Shown here: piece after piece, positions 59,057 to 64,000 of the stretch | How positions within the stretch are numbered: position 1 is the first letter of the stretch | How the letters are laid out: each line of letters begins with the position of its first letter | Origin: Mesaphorura yosii | Taxonomy: Eukaryota; Arthropoda; Collembola; Poduromorpha; Tullbergiidae | NCBI GenBank assembly: GCA_009869945.1 | Contig: WIXG01000207.1 | Location: forward strand, 62,001 to 126,000 | DNA length: 64,000 bases | Direction of reading: 5' to 3' | The notes under the pieces: generated by a model | The model's input: the letters and a program-made list of their open reading frames with translations, nothing else | Databases searched by the model: none | Told to the model about the DNA's origin: nothing | Made by a program: the position numbers and the translations under genes

Positions 59057-59955
59057 ACTTACTAAACCGGGCTGTATCTGTATCACAGCGCGGGATCACA
59101 GTCACAGCAGGACAGGAGAGCAGAAACAGCAGCTGAAGGCTGAACCGATTCTGAGTCTGGCAAGTGCATTCTGGGAAACTCGCGTCACAGTCACAGTCCA
59201 CAGTCACGATTTGCAATCACAATGTTGCTGTTGCTCATTTGGGTTTGAATTGCACTTTAGACTTTAGTCTACAAGTCTATGGAATTTGTATTACAAAATT
59301 AAGACTTCCGAAAATTTTGATTGAAAATATAGTCTGTCTCTGTCTCTGCAAATTATGAAGCTAATAGCACCATAATTACATACCACGTTCAGAAAATTGC
59401 CTGCCGGTTGGTCGCACGACGCGCGTTGCTGCAGACGGAACCTGATTGATTGTTCGACTTTCGACGTTGATTGAGTAATTAATCCATCCAGAGTTCTGAT
59501 CCAGATACGAGATACGCTGTGACACTGGTCACGAGTCACGAGTCAAGCGAGTCCAGCAGCACGAGCAGATCAAATTAATTACAATCACATGTGCTTGAAG
59601 TTATTACGTCGTATTGTATCTTAAAGTCACACGACGAGTGTCTGAGGGCCGGCGGAGTTATCAAATAAGTTAAGTTCTCCAGAAAAAGAAAAAGCACCAC
59701 ATTCGTAATCGTGATTACGATTACGTAACAATATTTTATAATGTAAATCGCTTTGACTTTGACATGCGTCTTGTGTCTTTATGTCTTCTTGTCTCTCGTC
59801 CGTGTTTCAGGCACTGCACTGCACGAATAAACTGAAGAATGTATCATTAAGAATGTGTTAAGTGTTTACGATTCGCCGAGCCGCCGTCCGTCCATGAGTC
59901 CATGTGTATAACTACAAAGTTTGCACGTACGTGGGATTAATGGGCAGTATATGTA

Positions 59956-59984
59956 TTTTATAACGTGTTTAACAACTTTTTATA
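59956..59984 (-). promoter_or_regulatory. cwo: Candidate TATA elements for cwo
   Basis: Two minus-strand TATAAAA hexamer-plus motifs (plus-strand TTTTATA at 59956-59962 and 59978-59984), about 0.9 kb upstream of the cwo ATG. Position suits a promoter with a long 5' UTR, but A+T-rich DNA gives such motifs by chance. Confidence 0.3.
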
Positions 59985-62900
59985 GCCTCCACTCGTGGTC
60001 GTGGTCGTGTGAGCTGGCAAAGCACCGAACGCGCACTGACTGACTGAGAGAGAGCCGCAGTGGAACTGAACTGAACTTGTGCCCGTCGTGCATTCTCTCC
60101 TACGATACTTTCGCTGGACGGATGGAAGTGGAATTCATGCACGGTGGCAGGCAGCACGTAGAACGAAACATGAGGGAATGGAATCACGAGGACGAACCAC
60201 CAGCATAAATAAACGTGGTTCGCGATACGCGAATAATCATATCAAACAGATAGCGTACGTAGTTGGTGGAATATTTGGTTATATAAGCGTATAGTCGCAG
60301 TCAAAGAGTTGGTCTCTCATCATGGCATCACGTGCGCCGTTAACGCTCAATGAGATTTTTTCAGCGTGCCGTGCTGCTTGCCTGGGCTAAAACTCGATTC
60401 AGCTTCAGGTACGCGGTACACTGACGCGAGTGTGACGGTGGTGGAAATATTTATCTCAAACTCAGGGTCATCCACGGAGTAGGCAAGGCAAGGCAGTCGC
60501 CAGTGTCAGGCAACTGTCATATTATCAGCGCGGACATGAAGTTAGAATTCCAATGCATTTTGACCGCTTGATTGGGTGGAGCTGCGACTTCAGCTTTGGC
60601 AGCAATGGAAAATCGAAAAATCCGGGTATTGCGCACGACGACGAGACTACGAGCACGACACACGACTGAATTTCTGTAAAGATGTCAAGCCTCAGCAAAT
60701 TAGCGGGCTTCCAGTGAAAAACTAACAAGATGAGTGCTTCACTGGAAGTACTCCAGTGATTCGGTCGGCTGCAGCAAAACAAATGCATCGAGGACCGGTA
60801 ATCCCTGCCACTGCCAATTACGCCGCGCCGTTGTAACGTTCATTCCTATTCGTATGCTCTTGTTATTTCTAGCTCGTCAATGCTCTTGCCAATTGAAAAT
60901 TGCTTGTTTTGCCAATTACGTGATTTTGATTTTGCACACCGCGACTGCGACTGCGACGCGTGACTATCACTGATCATGCCAGCAGCGTAACACCGACAGC
61001 AAGCAGCCAGTGGCCTGGCGAGTTCATACTCCAAAGTACACCACCGCCTCGACACGTCGCAGCTCTCGAGTCTCGGGCAGAAGTACTCGAATGATTGTTT
61101 TTATTGCTCGCTTCACCGTTTTGCTGTCAACTTTAAATTCCTCAGAATTCGAGTTGGAGCATCGCTGTCAAATTCTTTGGAATTCTGCTCAGCATCACCT
61201 CGCCTCGTGTCTCGTCGTACCTCGTGCGTCGTGTAGAGCGCAACGCGCAAGGCCATCACATTATTTCGATAGAAACATATTGTCTTATATTCGTTTCCTT
61301 TCTATTTCGCGTCGTGTAACCTTTAATTGAACCTCATTAGTCACTCAGAACAGTACGGCAGAAGCCAGAAGCCAAGCCACAGCCACTCATCTGCAAGCAG
61401 GCAGTCATGGTCATGTGAGAATGCTTCGACTGATGACGATGACTCAAAATATTTTGCCCCCGCACACGTGTACTCATAAAGCATAAATACTCAGAACTAC
61501 TAGAACTCGAGAACGAGAACTTGATTTGGTCGTGCATGGTATTTGCCATTTGCATCTGTCCCTCGAGATGAAGAACGTGGAATGGAAATCCACGTCCACA
61601 CGAGTCACGTAGACCATGAGTACGACTTGAATCTGGGTTGCGAAATCCTGTGCACAGCGCTGCAATTGCTCGTGAGATTTCGATGGACAATGCGCAATGG
61701 CGATTATTACAATGTTTAGCTGCAGTAACAGCAGTCAGCAGGTGTCTGTGCACGAGCGAAAGAAAAAATGTGACCCTGGAATTCATTACGCGTTCACGAC
61801 ACGAGGTGCTGAACTGCGACTCGACTTTGACTTGATTTGGCTTGACTTGATTTGACGTGTGGCTTGAGTGAATGCTGCCTGTTTGCTGTTCGCTGTTCGC
61901 TATGCACGTTTGGCATCAACACGTTCGAGTTTTATGATGACACGGCACGAAACTTTGTAGCTCTGGTCGAGCAGAAGATAGGTTCTGGCTAAAGACAGGT
62001 TCGGCTTTAATTTCAATTGCATGGAATCACTCGAGAAATGAACAGCCAGATGAATAAAGGAAGATTATGGCCAGGCGACAGATTGCGGACTTTGGAACGG
62101 TTTAATGAGATGAGATCATGTGATGCGATGTGAATGTGATTGCGAATGTGACCGAGTCAAATGTCAAGGATTTTTATCCACATTGAAGTATGGCCGGCCG
62201 TAGCTTCTTAGTGTAGCGAATGGCTTGTTTGGATTGATTATTGCCTTTAATCGCTTAACCCGTTCAAAGCGCAAACACAGCGGTGAGACTTCGAAAACGG
62301 AATTTAGAAACACGTGTGAGTGCGAGTGAAGGAAAATTCCTGGTGATCTCGTTCATTCCCTTTCGTATCCGCGTCCACGTCCGCCGTGCTCATGTTATGT
62401 TTTTCTACCGCTTTTATCCTGTTTGTGTTTACCAGTCAATCTTTTCTTCCTCGCCTACTTTGGCCTTTGCTTTATTAGCCGTGTTAGCAGTAGCTGCTGA
62501 TTAGGGGCTTGGCCTGGCTCGAATGATTCCATTCGATCTGGACGAAGCCAGTGCGTAAATTAAGCATAATCGTGCACGAAGCAAGCAAGACATGGACAAC
62601 TTGGACCAAGAGCCGTGAACAGTGAATTGTGAATACGAAACAAAGTCTCACGAAGTAACACGTAGAATTCGACTGACGGCTGACTAGACTTTAATTAGTG
62701 CCGATTCACGTTCTTTACTAATAAGCCGACTTAATCAACCGTCGTTTCTTGCGTAGCGTACTTGTGAACTTCACATTTGTGAAATGAACTTTCGTGCCTG
62801 GTACAGAATTTTGTGCCTGTTTCTGTTTCGTTTTCATTTCCCAAAACAAGATGAAGGTCCTTCTCTTTTCGTTCATTTTCAACGCAATGCAGACCAGACT

Positions 62901-63521
62901 AAGTGCGTATCGTATTTGTATTCTAATTCATGCTTCAAGTGGCCCTGGACGAACACGCGTGAACGCATTTACGAAATATGAGTGTAGCCTGCAGACAAGA
63001 CTGACTGTTCTTGAGGCTTGAGGTCGAAGACAATCAAATCTCATTGACGAAAACCACAGCCGCAGTCGCATGATGATGAAACGAAACGAAACGTCAAACG
63101 CGTGTAGATAATTTAGGAAACGGCACAGCACACAGCAAAGCATTCATTTTCGCGTTACCAAAAAGAGCCTTGGCTTCGCATTCGTGCGCGTACTCTTTCG
63201 ATTTGCCTGAGCCTCGTGCCTCGTGCACAGCAGATACAAAAATACCATGAATGAAACCCGGTCGCATGAGCAACGAAGGCTCACACGTGTACGCTACGCG
63301 ATTGAGATTGTGATTCAGATTCAATAAAATCTTGGAACCAGGTTCAGTTTAGACCAACTTGTAATAAGGATTCTCTTGGCCCGTGGCTTTCGTGGCTTGG
63401 CTTACAATACGAATAAGCAAACGACCAGCGCACAAGCTCGTCGTCAACTCTTCATTCAGCCTCATTATCCATTGTTGTTTTGGATTCACATTCACGGTCT
63501 CATGACGATTGTTTTTGTGAA

Positions 63522-63541
63522 CGTGAGCACACGTGCTCAGT
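63522..63541. repeat. Small inverted repeat around an E-box
   Basis: TGAGCAC and GTGCTCA are separated by AC and include the CACGTG at 63530. A 7-bp-arm inverted repeat at the far upstream end. Confidence 0.6.
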
Positions 63542-64000
63542 GCTTGTGATGCTGTAATAATGCACTAAAGATGTTCGTTCAAGGCTGCAATCCATATTAC
63601 GACTCGACTCGAATGATAGCAGGCACGGGAGGCAGGCCGGGTTGAATGTTTTTGAGAAAATGCGAGTTTTACGATGGGAAGTGTTGTTTTGATTTGGACG
63701 AGTGAGCAGCTAACGACTCAGCACTGGGCTGGGCTGGACTCAACCGACACTTTTATTACCTTATTATGATTCCCGTATAATAATCATGTGATGCGTTGTT
63801 TTTACGGTTATTAGTCCAATGACTTATGACTCCTTGCTTGCTGCTGCTCAAGTGCAGGTAGACTTGTGAATGATAAATCAATTTCGCAATTTCACGTTTC
63901 ACTGCGTTACGTCAATCCTGCCAGAATTGGAATTCTCATAAAATACATCAATTATTATTGACTTGTTTCATAAAAATTAAACATAACCAGTAATTGTATA

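Larger units (their letters stand above)
59057..64000. other. Upstream region of cwo to the window end
   Basis: 4.9 kb with no recognisable coding gene. It contains simple repeats (CACAGT words at 59092-59215), two minus-strand TATAAAA elements at 59956 and 59978, and CACGTG at 60329, 61465, 62311, 63284 and 63530. It should hold the cwo promoter and 5' noncoding exon(s). Confidence 0.5.

Noticed and set aside
1-64000. CRISPR arrays, transposase, reverse transcriptase or viral genes
   Set aside because: None seen in either strand; the repeats present are short microsatellites or coding low-complexity.

Overview
The window is nuclear DNA from an animal, most likely an arthropod. I see about twelve protein-coding genes on both strands. 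They have short GT-AG introns (many 60-130 bp), AATAAA polyadenylation signals and metazoan-specific families. A bHLH-Orange gene that looks like clockwork orange, an Armitage/MOV10L1-type helicase and compact genes point to Hexapoda or Crustacea. A basal hexapod such as a springtail is possible, but I cannot fix the clade from sequence alone. There is no sign of prokaryotic operons, CRISPR arrays, viral genes or intact transposons.

Layout, left to right: ODAD4/TTC25 (minus, cut by the window edge, 1-1394); a MOV10L1/armi RNA helicase (plus, 2835-7390); PCF11 (minus, 9645-17327); a 296-residue secreted protein of unknown function (minus, 18333-19373); a secreted WAP-domain protein (plus, 20162-20787) with a long Thr-rich mucin-like exon just downstream (21498-23160); exportin-5 (minus, 23325-27620); PPP4R2 (plus, 28745-30310); a small secreted protein (plus, 30723-31329); a DNAJC14-type J-domain membrane protein (minus, 32274-37490); ARL1 (minus, 41276-42253); CDK5RAP3 (plus, 42848-44900); and the bHLH-Orange repressor clockwork orange (minus, 45581-59056), with a 7.4 kb first coding intron and about 5 kb of upstream DNA to the window end.

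For the full-length genes I assembled exons by hand. I required GT-AG junctions, a consistent reading phase across every junction and recognisable protein family motifs. Summed exon lengths are multiples of three: MOV10L1-like 1323 aa, PCF11 1340, secreted protein 296, WAP 176, XPO5 1141, PPP4R2 415, small secreted 144, DNAJC14-like 984, ARL1 180, CDK5RAP3 520, cwo 1165.

Genes mostly sit as divergent (head-to-head) and convergent pairs: ODAD4/MOV10L1, secreted/WAP, XPO5/PPP4R2 and ARL1/CDK5RAP3 are divergent. They do not form one pathway. Two act in small-RNA biology (MOV10L1/armi in piRNA, XPO5 in pre-miRNA/dsRNA export), one in mRNA 3' end formation (PCF11), two in ER/Golgi biology (DNAJC14, ARL1), one in UFMylation (CDK5RAP3), one in phosphatase regulation (PPP4R2), one in axonemal dynein docking (ODAD4) and one in the circadian clock (cwo). 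The most interesting parts are the WAP/Thr-rich locus, whose gene model is unresolved, the uncharacterised secreted proteins, the CACGTG-rich cwo intron and upstream region, and the overlapping 3' ends of the Thr-rich gene and XPO5.
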